From positions 60,005,159 to 60,069,158 of the forward strand of contig NC_044986.1 in NCBI RefSeq assembly GCF_008728515.1: a stretch of 64,000 nucleotides of DNA. Direction: 5' to 3'. The notes under the pieces are model-generated. The model searched no databases. It saw only the letters and a program-made list of their open reading frames with translations, and was not told the DNA's origin. Source of the stretch: Papio anubis. Taxonomy: Eukaryota > Chordata > Mammalia > Primates > Cercopithecidae. The translations under genes were made by a program, and so were the position numbers. This document shows, piece by piece, positions 11,013 through 22,370 of this stretch. The stretch's first letter is position 1; each line of letters begins with the position of its first letter.

Positions 11013-13233
11013 CTAAAGGGCTTCTCTCTATGGCTTGACTAAAGATGAATAAATACCACAACACTTCAAAAAGTCTCAATTTTTAAAAACTGTTTTCTCA
11101 ATTATGCAAAAAGAATGTTTTCAAAAGTAGCATTTGGCATAATTCTCATCTTCCCTCATGTACAATACTATTTTAAGAGACCAAGACCTGTTGTTTATTG
11201 GGAGAAAAGCTGGTATAGAATTTTGAAGGCCTCTCTTGCAAATAGAAAGATCTGATATCTGGTGGAGGGAAAGAGGAAAGTTTTTTTTTTTTTTGGAAAT
11301 GGGACTGAAGTTCGAGTGTATCTAAGGGAAAGGGAACTATATTTAATGAATTAGGGAAAAAAACTGCATGAGTATCACTTAAAGTGAAACTTAGACAATT
11401 TGGGTAACAAAAGATCCTTATCAAAATCTGCAAGGGTTAATCGGATACTTTAATATGTGGAGTCATAAGCCAAGAGGTTCTAGGGTTTATAAAATATAGG
11501 TGTATGGGATAAATGAGTAACCTATTTATCAACTGAAATTCTTATTTTGGACAACTATCCCAGCATGATGTGTTCTAGCAAAACAAAACAAAACCAAAAA
11601 TCAAACTAACGAAAATGGGGTGTGTATGGAAATAAAGGGTTAAATAAATTATGATACACACATTAAATGGAAACTCTTGTGCCCCCACTCTACTGTCACT
11701 TCCACAGGCTACTGATGTTTCTCTCTGAGCAGTTGGGCCCATGCATTTGCACCAACAGAAGCCCTGCCATCAATACTTTGGCTTTACTCTTCATTTTATT
11801 ACACTATTTGCAAGCCCATTTCTCCTAGAATCCTCCCATAAATTCCCATTTCTGAAGCTCTCTATTGCTAAACTTGGCTTGCACTCCCCCTACTGGCAGA
11901 CACAACTGTCATTCCCAAGTATTGTAGATTTCATCATTGCCAAAACTACGTGATGTTTGTTAAGTACCAGAAAAAAATTTGTTTTTAATTGGATATTCTG
12001 TTGGTACAGCCAGAGGACAGTCGAGGATTAAAAGGAAGATTTTTATTAATAGTCATTCAACCTGCAGAAAACCCTCCCTTGATGATGACTTCCTGTATAT
12101 GTGAGTTTGTTTCATAATTGCTCAGGACAACAGTGCCCTTGACAGCCAACCAAATTAAACTGCATACCCAGAGTCATAATTTTTTAGCTCTAATTAACCG
12201 ATTGTTTCCTTAAATGTAAATGACCTCTCTTCCTGCTTTGAGATTTGCTATTTAAGGTTTACTCAGTACACATTTTAAAGCAAATTAAAAAACAAATCTA
12301 TCTAAATCTGTTTCAAAGATAAATGCCTGCTACAAGTCTTGTCTTCAGATGCTACTCAATAGATTCATGTGTACTCAAGGCATTATCACTGGTGTTGGGG
12401 AGTAGGCAGAGTTTTAATTTCTACTTTATATCCTCTTCTCTCTCTCTTAACTGTTTGAGTCAATGGTGGTGAGTGCGTTTGTAGACAGCAACTCTCCCCT
12501 TCCCCAGGACTGGAAAGACAAGTGTTCCTTTCACAGATCCCCTTTCCTCAACGAACACAAAGCCCCTTGTTTTCAGAAAAGGAAACAGCTGAAAACCAAA
12601 ATAACAAAACACAGCTAGCATCCTTTTGTCACTATTTGGGTGTGTGATTGTTCTATTCTTGATATTTTCCGTAGAGTTTGACTCTTAAGTAAAATATTTT
12701 CTTTGGAAAAAGTATGTGTTGTCTGTCATTGCCCCCAATGTTTTGTCCTTTCTCAAGCAATATGATTGCTTACTTGAATTTTGGTTTTCTATGTAATAAA
12801 ATGTATAAGTAAATAAAAATAATGTAAAGCTTACTTTTGCCCCAGAATACAGGTGACTAAAAAGCAATATTTCATAAAAATAAATGCAGTTGTAAAACTT
12901 GGTTAGAAATCATGCTTTTCTTTTTTATCTTTTCTTGTAAAATTGATTGAGACTTTTGCTACAACAAAGACAAGAGCCAAATAATTAAGCCCAAATGAAC
13001 ATTTGCTAATAAAGTTTTTTTAAACAGGCTTAAAAATATTAATTTTAATTTTATTAATATTAATTAATACAAGTAAAACTCGGCCAACAATATGACTTCC
13101 ATGTAGCATTTCTGCTTACAAGGTAAGGTGTGCTGATGATAAATGCTTAGAAAAACTGTGGCCCAAAGAAAAGTTTTTTCAGGTAAAAGGAATTCCACCA
13201 GAGGCAAGGATGCAATTTTCGTCTGCATTCAAA
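11013..13233. other. 2.2-kb unassigned stretch
   Basis: No repeat family or coding gene recognised on either strand; the longest frames are under 90 codons and lack motifs. AT-rich, with T15 at 11281-11295 and A-rich (AAAAC)-like sequence at 11579-11600. It may contain old unique sequence or regulatory DNA, but nothing in the bases lets me say so. Confidence 0.4.
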
Positions 13234-13245
13234 AAGCATTGTTAT

Positions 13246-13517
13246 AGACCGTGTGCGGTGGCTCACCCCTGTAATCCCAGCACTTTGGGAGGCCAAGGCG
13301 AGTGGATCATCTGAGGTCACGAGTTTCAAGACCAGGCTGGCTAACATTGCAAAACCTCGTCTCTACTAACAGTCGGGTGTAGTGGCACACACCTGTGATC
13401 CCAGTTACTCAGGAGGCTGAGGCAGGAGAATTGCTTGAACCTGGGAGGCCGAGGTTGTAGTGAGCCAAATTTGCACCACTGCACTCCAGCCTGAGCAACA
13501 AAGTGAGACTACCTCGC

Positions 13518-13548
<31 letters not shown>
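13246..13548 (+). mobile_element. AluS-type, full length, sense
   Basis: Dimeric Alu with an A-tail of about 30. The TSD aagcattgttat (13234-13245) is repeated as gagcattgttat at 13549-13560. CpG decay fits an older AluS. The mid A-rich linker has been reduced to 'tactaacagtcgggtg', a small deletion. Confidence 0.95.
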
Positions 13549-13552
<4 letters not shown>

Positions 13553-13560
13553 ATTGTTAT

Positions 13561-15153
13561 TGAACAGACTCCCATCTGTTTTCACAGAAATTGATAACTG
13601 TCAGAAGAAGTTTGAATTACTAAGAAAAATTTATGGCCAGTAGACTCAAGGATGGGGAAAAGGTGGATGCTTAACTAAATTCCTTTACTTGGGTCATTTG
13701 GAGGTCAGGATGAATTGATTTGTTACATTTGTCTTTAAACCCTGCATCTTCCTCCTTCTCACATTGCTTTTCATTTTCTGTTCTTGTGCTTTGGGTGGCT
13801 GCTAAGAATGAGTGTGTTTAGTTGATAATTAGACTAAATGATTCTTTCTTGAAAGTCATTAATCAACAATATCAGGTTTCTTGGTACAAGGACTTAACCT
13901 CTCAAGATCCCCTTTGAACTCTTTGAAAGGCAGGCTGTCATGGTTGTTGAAGGTGATTGAAGAAGAAATGGCCATCAGAAATGCTCCAGTGCGGTGTGCA
14001 AGAAATATAAAGAACTAACTAGTAGGGGTAGAAATAGTGGAATGAACTAAGGCACAGGTCTACTTGTTACGCTGAGTAAGTGTGAAGTACTTTGGTTTTT
14101 CTTCTTTCTAGCATTTGTGTTTTTGGAGGATTGTTCCTCCTCCCCTCTATGTCATTCTGGTGGGACTGCCAATTGTGGAACTTCACCCATGACCTCTCGC
14201 GAGTGGGATAGGTGGTAGGCACCTGACCCAAACTAAGTCAAACAACATCATCTTTTGGAAATTTGAAACTTTAGGGTTTATCCTCAGTGAGAACATGTAT
14301 GGAGTGGGTCACCTGGTGGTTGGAGCCAAAAGCAACTGTCCCTGAATTTCTGCTCTACAGGTGCCTGCAGTGACCCTGCCTCCTGTCCTTCCTGTGGCTG
14401 TCGTGTTTGGTTGTTCCTCTACAACTCTGAACTACCCCAGAATGTTTCCAATAAACCTCTCTTTCTTGTTTAATATAGTAAGATCAAGACCATCATTTAT
14501 CATTAAAAAACCCAACGGATATTTTGAGGTATAATAGCAGTTTCTGGAAGAAATTAAATTTATTGCCTACGAGAGAGAAAGAAACTACGCAGTACTGTAC
14601 TTCTAAATTGTCAGCAGTTGATCTGCAGGCCTGAGCTTGGCATTCAGCCATCTTCGATTACATATCATGTTGTCTTTGCAGCTCCAGAGCTCAGTCAGTG
14701 TAATTAGAGGCTAGTTAGGCAGTGAGGGGTAGCACAATGTTTCACAAAATATATTCTGAGAAACATTAAATGCTTGAAAAACTCTGTAAACAAACAAACA
14801 AGCAAACAAACAGCAAGTCACCTTGTATATGCTTCTTGGAGATTTACACTGCTCATAAACATAGTAAAGACTCCAATAAGTTGTGTGGGAAAGAAAATTG
14901 TTTAACTTTAACCCAACATTTTCAAAACCTTTTGGCTGTAGAACCCTTATCTCACAGAATGCCTCTTAATATCTTTTGGGATGAGGACTTTGTGAAACAC
15001 GTATGGGGAAACACGGGGGTAGAGCAATTGGAAAACCCAGGTTTTGGATATTTAAATGTAATACCTATTTGGTAGAGTGTCAACAAATAAATGTTACTTT
15101 ATTGTCTTATTTGCCAAAATAGTATTTCATCTTTAATTACATGATTAAAAAAT
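13561..15153. other. Unassigned stretch with possible old LTR/DNA repeat pieces
   Basis: 14150-14480 ends in 'ccaataaacctctctttcttgttt', the style of an old LTR or MER element with a polyadenylation signal, but I cannot name the family. 14910-15020 ('ttttggctgtagaaccctt', 'cttttgggatgaggac') also resembles an interspersed repeat. A (CAAA)n-like run sits at 14788-14812. No gene recognised. Confidence 0.4.
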
Positions 15154-15215
15154 AATGTGTAAGCTGGTTATTTTGCTCATTAGTTGATGCAGTTTCTTCC
15201 TAGCATCGATGGTCT

Positions 15216-16010
15216 TTACATTTTGGCATGCTTTTGCAGTGGCTGGTTCCGGTTTTTCCTTTCCATGTTTAGTGCTTCCTTCAGGAGCTCTTGTAGGGCA
15301 GGCCTGGTGGTGACAAAATCTCTCAGCATTTGCTTGTCTGCAAAGGATTTTATTTCTCCTTCATTTATGAAACTTAGTTTTGCTGGATATGAAATTCTGG
15401 GTTGAAAATTCTTTTCTTTAACAATGTTGAATATTGGCCCCCACTCTCTTCTGGCTTGTAGAGTTTCTGCCAAGAGATTCAGTGTTAGTCTGATGGGCTT
15501 CCCTTTGTGGGTAACCCCACCTTTCTCTCTGGCTGCCCTTAACATTTTTTCCTTCATTTCAGCTTTGGTGAATCTGACAATTATGTGTCTTGGAGTTGCT
15601 CTTCTCGAGGAGTATTTTTGTGGTGTTCTCTGTATTTCCTGAATTTGAATGTTGACTTGCCTTGCTAGGTTGGGGCAGTTCTCCTGGATAATATCCTGCA
15701 GAGTGTTTCCCAACTGGGTTCCATTCTCCCTGTCACTTTCAGGTCCACCAATCACATGTAGATTTGATCTTTTCACATAGTCCCATATTTCTTGGAGGCT
15801 TTGTTCATTTCTTTTTACTCTTTTTTCTCTACACTTTTCTTCTCACTTCATTTAATTCATTTGATCTTCAATCACTGATACCCTTTCTTCCAGTTGATTG
15901 AGTCAGTTACTGAAGCTTGTGCATCTGTCACGTAGTTCTTGTGTCATGGTTTTCGTCTCTATCAGGTTGTTTAAGGACTTCTCTGCATTGGTTGTTCTAG
16001 TTAGCCATTT
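15216..16010 (-). pseudogene. L1 ORF1 C-terminal remnant (inverted segment)
   Basis: Encodes the RNA-binding half of L1 ORF1p. An uninterrupted minus frame of 186 codons (15216-15776) runs from the end of the coiled coil (LHVIGGPESDREN) through the RRM (QIQEIQRTPQKYSS, TPRHIIVRFTKAEMKEKM) and C-terminal domain (PRISYPAKLSFINEGEIKSF) to a normal ending at HAKM. 15777-16010 continues into the coiled coil but out of frame. The N-terminal part was never copied. No start or promoter is present. Confidence 0.92.
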
Positions 16011-16016
16011 GTCATA

Positions 16017-19000
16017 ATGACAAGATCAAGTTCACACAACAATATTAACCTTAAATGTAAATGGGCTACATGCTCCAGTTAAAAGACACAGACTGGCAAA
16101 TTGGATAAAGAGTCAAGACCCATCAGTTTTCTTTATCCAGGAGACCCATCTCATGTGCAGAGACACATATAGGCTCAAAATAAAGGGATGGAGGAAGATC
16201 TACCAAGCAAATGGAAAACAAACAAACAAAAAAAGACAGGGGTTGCAATCCTAGTCTCTGATAAAACAGACTTTAAACCCACAAAGATCAAAAGAGACAA
16301 AGAAGGCCATTACATAATGGTAAAGGGATCAGTTCAGCAAGAAGAGCTAACTATCTTAAATATATATGCATCCAATACAGGAGCACCCAGATTCATAAAG
16401 CAAGTTCTCAGAGACTTACAAAGAGACTTAGACTCCCACACAATAATAGTGGGAGACTTTAATACCCCAGTGTCAACATTAGACAGATCAATGGGACAGA
16501 AAGTTAACAAGAATATCCAGGAATTGAACTCAACTCTGCACCAAGTGGACCTAATAGACATCTACAGAACTCTCCACCCCAAATCAACAGAATGTGCATT
16601 CTTCTCAGCACCACATCGCACTTATTCCAAAATTGACCACATAGTTGGAAGTAAAGCACTCCTCAGCAAATGTAAAAGAACAGAAATTATGACAAACTGT
16701 CTCTCAGACCACAGTGCAATCAAACTAGAACTCAGGATTAAGAAACTCAATCAAAACTGCTCAACTACATGGAAACTGAACAACCTACTCCTGAATGACT
16801 ACTGGGTACATAATGAAATGAAGGTAGAAATAAAGATGTTCTTTGAAACCAATGAGAACAAAGAAACAACATACCAGAATCTCTGGGACACATTTAAAGC
16901 AGTGTGTAGAGGGAAATTTATGGAACTAAATGCCCACAAGAGAAAGCAGAAAAGATCTAAAATGGACACCCTACCATCACAATTGAAAGAACTAGAGAAG
17001 CAAGAGCAAACACATTCAAAAGCTAGCAGAAGGCAAGAAATAACTAAGATCAGAGCAGAACTGAAGGAGATAAGACACAAAAAACCCTCCAAAAAATCAA
17101 TGAATCCAGGAGCTGGTTGTTTGAAAAGATCAACAAAATTGATGGACCGCTAGCAAGACTAATAAAGAAGAAAAGAGAGAAGAATCAAATAGATGCAATA
17201 AAAAAAAGATAGAGGGGATATCACCACCGACCCCACAGAAATACAAACTACCATCAGAGAATACTATAAACACCTGTACGCAAATAAACTAGAAAATCTA
17301 AAAGAAATGGATAATTTCCTGGAAACTTACACTCTCCCAAGACTAAACCAAGAAGAAGTTGAATCCCTGAATAGACCAATAACAGGCTCTGAAATTGAGG
17401 CAATAATTAATAGCCTACCAACCAAAAAAAGTCCAGGACCAGATGGATTCACAGCCAAATTCTACCAGAGGTACAAGGAGGAGCTGGTACCATTCCTTCT
17501 GAAATTATTCCAATCAATAGAAAAAGAAAAGAGGGAATCCTCCCTAACTCATTTTATGAGGCCAACATCATCCTCTTAGCAAAGCCTGGCAGAGAAACAA
17601 CAAAAAAAGAGAATTTTACACTAATATCCCTGACGAACATTGATGCAAAAATCCTCAATAAAATACTGGCAAACCGAATCCAGCAGCACATCAAAAAGCT
17701 TATCCACCATGATCAAGTGGGCTTCATCCCTGGGATGCAAGGCTGGTTCAACATATGCAAATCAATAAATGTAATCCAGCAAATAAACAGAACCAAAAAC
17801 AAAAACCACATGATTATCTCAATAGATGCAGAAAAGGCCTTTGACAAAATTCAACAGCCCTTCATGCTAAAAACTTTCAATAAACTAGGTATTGATGGGA
17901 CGTATCTCAAAATAATAAGAGCTATTTATGACAAACCCACAGCCAATATCATACTGAATGGGCAAAAACTGGAAGCATTCCCCTGGAAAACTGGCACAAG
18001 ACAGGGATGCCCTCTCTCACCACTCCTATTCAACATAGCGCTGGAAGTTCTGGCTAGGGCAATCAGGCAAGAGAAAGAAATAAAGGGTATTCAGTTAGGA
18101 AAAGAGGAAGTCAAAGTGTCCCTGTTTGCAGTTGACATGATTGTATATTTAGAAAACCCCATTGTCTTAGCTCCAAATCTCCTTAAGCTGATAAGTAACT
18201 TCAGCAAAGTCTCAGGATACAAAATCAATGTGCAAAAGTCACTAGCATTTTTATACACAAATAAGAGACAAACAGAGAGCCAAATCATGAGTGATCTCCC
18301 ATTCACAATTGCTTCAAAGAGAATAAAATACCTAGGAATCCAACTTACAAGGAATGTGAAGGACCTCTTCAAGGAGAACTACAAACCACTGCTCAATGAA
18401 ATAAAAGAGGACACAAACAAATGGAAGAACATTCCATGCTCATGGATAGGAAGAATCAATATCGTGAAAATGGCCATACTGCCCAAGGTAATTTATAGAT
18501 TTAATGCCATCCCCATTAAGCTACCAATGACTTTATTCACAGAATTGGAAAAAACTACTTTAAAGTTCATATGGAACCCAAAAAGAGCTCACATTGCCAA
18601 GATAATCCTAACCCAAGAGAACAAAGCTGGAGGCATCACACTACCTGACTTCAAACTATACTACAAGGCTACAGTAACCAAAACAGCATGGTACTGGTAC
18701 CAAAACAGAGATGTAGACCAATGGAACAGAACAGAGCCCTCAGAAATAATACCACACATCTACAACCATCTGATCTTTGACAAACCTGACAAAAACAAGA
18801 AATGGGGAAAGGATTCCCTATTTAATAAATGGTGCTGGGAAAACTGGCTAGCCATAGGTAGAAAGCTAAAACTGGATCCCTTCCTTACACCTTATACAAA
18901 AATTAATTCAAGATGGATTAGAGACTTAAATGTTAGACCTAAAACCATAAAAACTGTAGTAGAAAACCTAGGCAATACCATTCAGAACATAGGCATGAGC

Positions 19001-19854
19001 AAGGACTTCATGTCTAAAACACCAAAAGCAGTGGCAACAAAAGTCAAAATTGACAAATGGGATATAGTTAAACTAAAGAGCTTCTGCACAGCAAAAGAAA
19101 CTACCATCAGAGTGAACAGGCAACCTACAGAATGGGCGAAAATTTTTGCAATCTACTCATCTGACAAAGGGCTAATATCCAGAATCTACAAAGAACTCAA
19201 ACAAATTTACAAGAAAAAAACAAACAACCCCATCAAAAAGTGGGCAAAGGATATGAACAGACACTTCTCAAAAGAAGACATTTATGCAGCCAACAGACAC
19301 ATGAAAAAATGTTCATCATCACTCGCCATCAGAAAAATGCAAATCAAAACCAAAATGAGATACCATCTCACATCAGTTAGAATGGTGATCATTAAAAAGT
19401 GAGGAAACAACAGGTGCTGGAGAGGATGTGGAGAAATAGGAACACTTTTACACTGTTGGTGGGAATGTAAACTAGTTCAACCATTGTGGAAGACAGTGTG
19501 GTGATTCCTCAAGGATCTAGAACTAGAAATACTGTTTGACCCAGTCATTCCATTACTGGGTATATACCCAAAGGATTATAAATCATGCTTCTATAAAGAC
19601 ACATACACACGTATGTTTATTGCAGCACTATTCACAATAGCAAAGACTTGGAATCAACCCAAATGTCCATCAGTGACAGACTAGATTAAGAAAATGTGGC
19701 ACATATACACCATGGGATACTATGCAGCCATAAAAAAGGATGAGTTCATGTCCTTTGTAGGGACATAGATGCAGCTGGACACCATCATTCTCAGCAAACT
19801 ATCACAGAACAGAAAACCAAACACCGCATGTTCTCACTCATAGGTGGGAATTGA
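16017..19854 (+). pseudogene. L1 ORF2 remnant (endonuclease-RT), inactivated
   Basis: Spans the whole ORF2 from the usual ATG (16017) to the usual stop (19852-19854). In order: APE-type endonuclease (QETHL-type site near 16138, GDFNTP near 16456, KIDHIVGS near 16630, SDHSAIKLEL near 16707), linker, reverse transcriptase (18000-18150 region, RQGCPLSPLLFN) and C-terminal domain. The frame is broken by a 2-bp loss near 16038, an 8-bp gain near 16215, a 1-bp loss near 17072, a 1-bp gain near 17203 and a 5-bp gain near 17525. The longest open pieces are 16188-17153 and 17717-19402. The RT motif reads FAVD, and a TGA at 19400-19402 removes the Cys-rich tail. No function is expected. Confidence 0.93.
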
Positions 19855-20073
19855 ACTATGAGAACACTTGGACACAGGAAGGGGAACATCACACACTGGG
19901 GCCTTTTGTGGGGTGAGGGGAGTGGGGAGGGATAGCATGAGGAGATATACCTAATGTAAATGATGAGTTAATGGGTACAGCACATCAACATGGCACATGT
20001 ATACATATGTAACAAACCTGCAGGTTGTGCACATGTACCCTAGAACTTAAAGTATAATAAATAAAATGTGTAA

Positions 20074-20320
20074 TATTTTACTGGGACCTTAATTGGGTCA
20101 TTGAATTGCGTATTTAGTAAAATGGCTCATATGATTTAGATACTTAACCACAAAAGCTCCTCCTTTCCTGAAGGGAGGGTAGATAAATTCCTTCCAGGGT
20201 CACTAGCCAAAAGAAAACATATTCCAATTTTATTAATCCGTGCATGTATCTTAAAATTTGGGACTTTGAGTGAGTTCACCACTTTTTAATGAAAAAAGTA
20301 CCTTTTAATTAGTTACAGCA
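20074..20320. other. Unassigned sequence
   Basis: Short gap between the L1 and a MER5A copy. No gene or repeat recognised. Confidence 0.4.
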
Positions 20321-20537
20321 ATAATTCTCAGTCTGGGGCAATTTTGCCCCCCAAGGGACATGTGGTAGTGTCTGTTGATGGTTTTCGTTGTCACAACTGG
20401 GTTGGTGGTAATTCTGCTTGCATGTAGTGGGTAGAGGGGATGCTGTGAACATTCTACAATAGGATGACAGCCCCCTTCACAACAAAAAGTTGTTCAGCTC
20501 AAAATATCAATAATAGTGCTGAGATTGAGAAACTGAA
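20321..20537 (+). mobile_element. MER5A-type hAT MITE
   Basis: 'attctcagtctggggcaattttgccccc', 'gttgtcacaactggg', 'agtgggtagaggggatgctg', 'acattctacaat', 'gacagcccccttcacaacaa' and 'gctgagattgagaaac' follow MER5A end to end. This is a non-autonomous hAT-Charlie DNA transposon fossil. Confidence 0.88.
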
Positions 20538-20781
20538 TAATACACATTCTTCTTGAGGAGAAATAGTCTCACACCAAACCCAAATCAAGATGGAAAGAGA
20601 AAATTATTTAATGCATTACCAAATTCTTAAACGATAAGACGTACTCTGTATAAGCAGCGCTATGTTTGAGAGCTGAAGTCTATTAAGCCATTACCTGAAA
20701 TCTTACCTGTGTAGGTTGGGATCTCACTTTACCAGAAAAAATATCCCAAGTAGATTAAATGAGACAATTGAAACATTTCCT

Positions 20782-20991
20782 GGCCGGGCGCGGTGGCTCA
20801 AGCCTGTAATCCCAGCACTTTGGGAGGCTGAGACGGGCGCCTGTAGTCCCGAGCTACTTGGAGAGGCTGAGGCAGGATGAATGGCGTAACACCCGGGAGG
20901 CAGAGCTTGCAGTGAGCTGAGATCCGGCCACTGCACTCCAGCCCCAGCGGCAGAGCGAGACTCTGTCTCAAAAAAAAAAAAAAAAAAAAAA
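20782..20991 (+). mobile_element. AluY of Old World monkey type with internal deletion
   Basis: Begins ggccgggcgcggtggctcaa and ends with an A-run. About 90 bp between 'gagacgggc' and 'gcgcctgtagtcc' is missing, removing the end of the left arm and the A-rich linker. The variants 'gctcaagcctg', 'gcgtaacacccggg' and 'gagatccggcc' are those I associate with cercopithecid AluY. The TSD aaacatttcct (20771-20781) recurs as aaagatttcct (20992-21002). Confidence 0.92.
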
Positions 20992-21002
20992 AAAGATTTC
21001 CT

Positions 21003-21454
21003 GTGACATTATGATTCGTGAAGAATAGTCCTGAGCCTTGAAATGTAAAATAAATGATCTTTGGGCTTAGGCACTGGGGGCATGTAACTGTGAAGAGAAG
21101 GTCTGCATCCAAAGATGTTCCCTCCCTGTGCCTGGAAAGGTCTGGTAAGTCAGGTAGTGATCATGAGCAGGGGGATGAATGACCTATGCCTCCTAGAGAG
21201 TCTTCATTAATGCCTATTGTTCTATTCATCCCTAAAATGAAAGCTGTGACCTCAGCCCTCTCCCCAGACTACACCTATTCTTTGGCCATTTCTCCTCTCT
21301 CATTACACTCAACTATTATCTTTATGTTAATGAAAATTCCTATCTCAAATCCTCATCTTTTTCCTGGGCAGTGGTTCCCAACTGTCTTTTAGGCATCTCC
21401 AGATGGATGATGATAATGATGATGATGCTAATGATAACAATAATAGTAATAATA
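21003..21454. other. Unassigned sequence with (GAT)n-like tract
   Basis: No gene recognised. A short imperfect trinucleotide run (gatgatgataatgatgatgatg, then aataata) lies at 21405-21455, just upstream of a MIR. Confidence 0.4.
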
Positions 21455-21660
21455 AACATAGCTAACACTACTGACCTCTTGCTGTGATGGAGGCATTATG
21501 CTAAGCTCTTTGTTTTCACAAGCTTATTTAAACCTTAGATGGACATGGAGGCTGAGTAACTTGTTCAAGATCAAACAAGTAGTATATGGCAGACCTGGGA
21601 TTCAAATTCCATGTTTCCCTCTTGGATCAGTGTCTGTTTTACACAGTACCCTTGCTGTGT
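21455..21660 (+). repeat. MIR SINE
   Basis: 'acatagctaacac', 'ggaggcattatgctaagctctttg', 'ggaggctgagtaacttg', 'caagatcaaacaagtag' and 'cagacctgggattcaaa' are in MIR order, sense strand. Confidence 0.8.
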
Positions 21661-21924
21661 TCCCTAAAATCATAGGTGACATCAACTGACCAGATTTCCT
21701 AAATTTTTCTCTCACAGCCTTATATTTACAACCAGCTTCCAAAAATCTAACATCAAATCCACTTTTCTTTCCCCGACTATTCCTATGGTCATTGCTCCTA
21801 CTGCAGATCTTCATCGCTCCCCATTGAACACATTGCAGTAATGAAGTAACATGCTTCCAAACTTTTTCTTTCCATTATTCATCTATCACCATACTTTCCT
21901 TTGCAAAATCGAGATATAGTCACT

Positions 21925-22150
21925 TTATTCCAGTCTCAAAAATTTCTAATGGCCCCTCCCTGCTTACAGAATAAAGAATAAAATCCTCACTCTGGCATTC
22001 AGCACCCTTTATGAATGAGGTCCAACTGCGGTATCAGCTACAACACCCATCCCAGTAGTTTTAATTATTCCTTTGATCAGATCATGTACCTTTACATCTT
22101 AAATTTCTTGAAGGTAGAGTCTGTATTTTTGCACTTGTAATTATAAGGCC
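21925..22150 (+). repeat. L2 LINE fragment
   Basis: 'cttacagaataaagaataaaatcctcactctggcattcagcacc' and 'cttgaaggtagagtctgtattttt' match the L2 3' region in sense. Heavily decayed. Confidence 0.6.
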
Positions 22151-22370
22151 AGGACATGGTTCTCTTGGTTGAGAAAAGCTGTCTTACCTTTTCCTTGTAC
22201 TCAAAGCAACATATTGATTCCTTGTTTAGAGAATATAGACAGGCTTTTTGTGGTTCTCAGATTGGACTTGCTTTCCTTTATGTCTCTTTACCCTGGAGTG
22301 TCTATCTTCTTCTCCCACCATTTCTCTAACTACCAAAATCTTTCAAAGCCTAGATTTTGGGCTTCTATCT

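Larger units (their letters stand above)
15154..20073 (+). mobile_element. L1PA insertion with 5' inversion (twin priming) and TSD
   Basis: One L1 insertion bounded by aatgtgtaa at 15154-15162 and 20065-20073. From 15163 to about 16012 the L1 is reversed (ORF1 and inter-ORF spacer, minus strand); from about 16013 to 20064 it is in sense (ORF2, 3' UTR, short A-rich end 'ataataaataaa'). In L1 coordinates the inverted piece ends just before the ORF2 start and the sense piece begins there, so almost nothing was lost at the junction. This is the classic product of twin priming. The 5' end is truncated inside ORF1, so there is no promoter. Divergence is modest, suggesting mid-age L1PA; the precise subfamily is not determined. 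Confidence 0.95.

Noticed and set aside
16188..19402. Possible active L1 ORF2 gene
   Set aside because: Several frameshifts, FAVD at the RT site, a premature stop and no 5' UTR.
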